A stretch of 5,818 nucleotides of DNA from contig JASHYZ010000611.1 in the NCBI GenBank assembly GCA_030042795.1, positions 1-5,818 on the forward strand, in the 5' to 3' direction. Below are positions 4,971 to 5,818 of this stretch, in pieces (positions within the stretch are counted from its first letter, which is position 1; every line of letters begins with the position of its first letter). The position numbers and the translations under genes are program-made. The notes under the pieces were generated by a model. It was not told the DNA's origin. It saw nothing but the letters and a program-made list of their open reading frames with translations, and did no database searches. This DNA comes from Terriglobia bacterium. GTDB lineage: Bacteria > Acidobacteriota > Terriglobia > UBA7540.

Positions 4971-5070
4971 GGGTTCCTGCCCAGCTTGCGCCGAGTACCA
5001 GAGGAAACATTGCGCAAACCCCTAAAAAGGAATCTCTGATCTACTGCGCCAGTTCCCGACCCTACCGCGG

Positions 5071-5818
5071 TCATTGATGTCTCAGTGCCACCATGGGATC
5101 GGCTTTAGTCGCTCGGCGCGCAGGAATGTAAGTCGCAAACAGGGCTACAACTGTCAGGCCTATCGTGACGCTCGCAAAGGTGACCGCACCGACCGGTTGG
5201 AGCCCATAAAGCATCTGGGTCATGAAGTGTGTCAGTAACACAGCAACGGGCGTTCCTATCGCCACGCCGTAGAGTGTCAGGGTGGTGCCTTGCCTCAAGA
5301 CTGCGAACAGCACGTCGTGCACCTGCGCTCCGAGAGCCATTCGGATGCCAATCTCATGTGTGCGCTGGCTGACAGAATGGGAAATCACACCATAGATACC
5401 AATCGCGGCAAGGGCTAAAGCGATGGCAGCGAAAATAACGGTCAGTAACGTGGTGAAGCGCTGCGCCGCGAGGGACGACTGGACCAGTTCGTTCATGGTC
5501 TCGAATTCAGAGACCGACACGGCGCGATCTATCGAATGGACCGTACGCTTGACGGATGCAATGATGCTCTCCGGGGCAGATAACGTACGCACTATGACGG
5601 TTGCATTAAGCGGCCCATAAGCCTTATAGGCCTCCTCGGGGATTTGTGCCGCTGGAGTGTAGATCGCGCCATCTATGTTCCAACTCTTGCGCCCCGCGGG
5701 GCCCCATTGCTCAACGTGATCGACTACTCCGACGATGTCGAGCGGGATGTTGTGTCCCATAGTGATGTGCTGCCCGATAGGGTCCACGTGCGGGAAAAAC
5801 TTCCGCGCCAGCGCGTCG
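5071..5818 (-). CDS. MacB/FtsX-type ABC transporter permease, C-terminal part (partial at right edge)
   Basis: The C-terminal 248 residues of a large permease enter from the right edge; the frame is already open at 5817 (D-A-L-A-R-K-F-F-P-H-V-D-P-I-G), so any start inside the window is internal. The first ~110 visible residues are the extracytoplasmic MacB-like domain (DPIGQHI and an IVGVV strand near its start). Then comes an FtsX domain with three hydrophobic segments, the motif VSQRTHEIGIRMALGAQ just after the first, and the closing PARRATKADPMVALRHQ, typical of the acidobacterial ADOP permease group and of MacB relatives. Such proteins belong to tripartite or stand-alone efflux/mechanotransmission systems of the inner membrane. 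No ATPase gene is visible. The stop at 5071 lies 100 bp before the VOC fragment with no clear terminator between. Family secure; substrate unknown. Confidence 0.9.
   Translation of the reverse strand, partial: DALARKFFPHVDPIGQHITMGHNIPLDIVGVVDHVEQWGPAGRKSWNIDGAIYTPAAQIPEEAYKAYGPLNATVIVRTLSAPESIIASVKRTVHSIDRAVSVSEFETMNELVQSSLAAQRFTTLLTVIFAAIALALAAIGIYGVISHSVSQRTHEIGIRMALGAQVHDVLFAVLRQGTTLTLYGVAIGTPVAVLLTHFMTQMLYGLQPVGAVTFASVTIGLTVVALFATYIPARRATKADPMVALRHQ

Overview
The window reads as bacterial chromosome, G+C-rich, with every convincing gene on the minus strand; in transcription order the genes run from high to low coordinates. An acidobacterial or related source is my best guess. The reasons are a MacB/ADOP-type permease C-terminus of the kind abundant in Acidobacteriota, an Lgt with the Cys-containing signature GRLGCFSAGCDYG, and TlpA proteins with long Cys-bearing tails. 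This is an inference from gene flavour, not a measured placement.

Right part (5818 to about 4314): the C-terminal 248 residues of an FtsX/MacB-type permease enter from the right edge. They are followed by a small VOC/glyoxalase-like gene that appears decayed: its C-terminal half is found in another reading frame and ends at a premature stop. About 340 bp without a convincing gene follows, carrying one terminator-like hairpin.

Central and left part (4313 to 1): this looks like one envelope thiol-redox operon. The order is a TlpA-like thioredoxin fused to the N-terminus of a CcdA membrane domain, then lgt (TTG start with a good ribosome binding site), then a previously easy-to-miss 52-codon ORF whose stop overlaps the next start as ATGA. 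After it come a second TlpA-like thioredoxin with a C-terminal five-cysteine tail, a secreted DsbD-alpha/DsbC-like domain protein, and the start of a YfcE/MJ0936-type metallophosphoesterase that overlaps the preceding gene and runs off the left edge.

Taken together, the three modules of DsbD (alpha, beta, gamma) are present but redistributed. Gamma and beta are fused in the order gamma-beta, the reverse of DsbD, alpha is a separate secreted protein, and a second gamma-like TlpA is added. The inferred electron route is cytosolic thioredoxin to the CcdA domain to the TlpA domains and the alpha protein in the periplasm. Lgt, the lipoprotein-modifying enzyme, sits in the middle and carries two cysteines in its periplasm-facing signature.

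Between the tlpA-ccdA fusion and lgt lies a 160-bp palindromic element. It has 20-bp imperfect terminal inverted repeats, two internal hairpins and flanking 6-bp direct repeats (CAATAG). It looks like a MITE-type insertion that split an originally tight (about 46 bp) intergenic junction.
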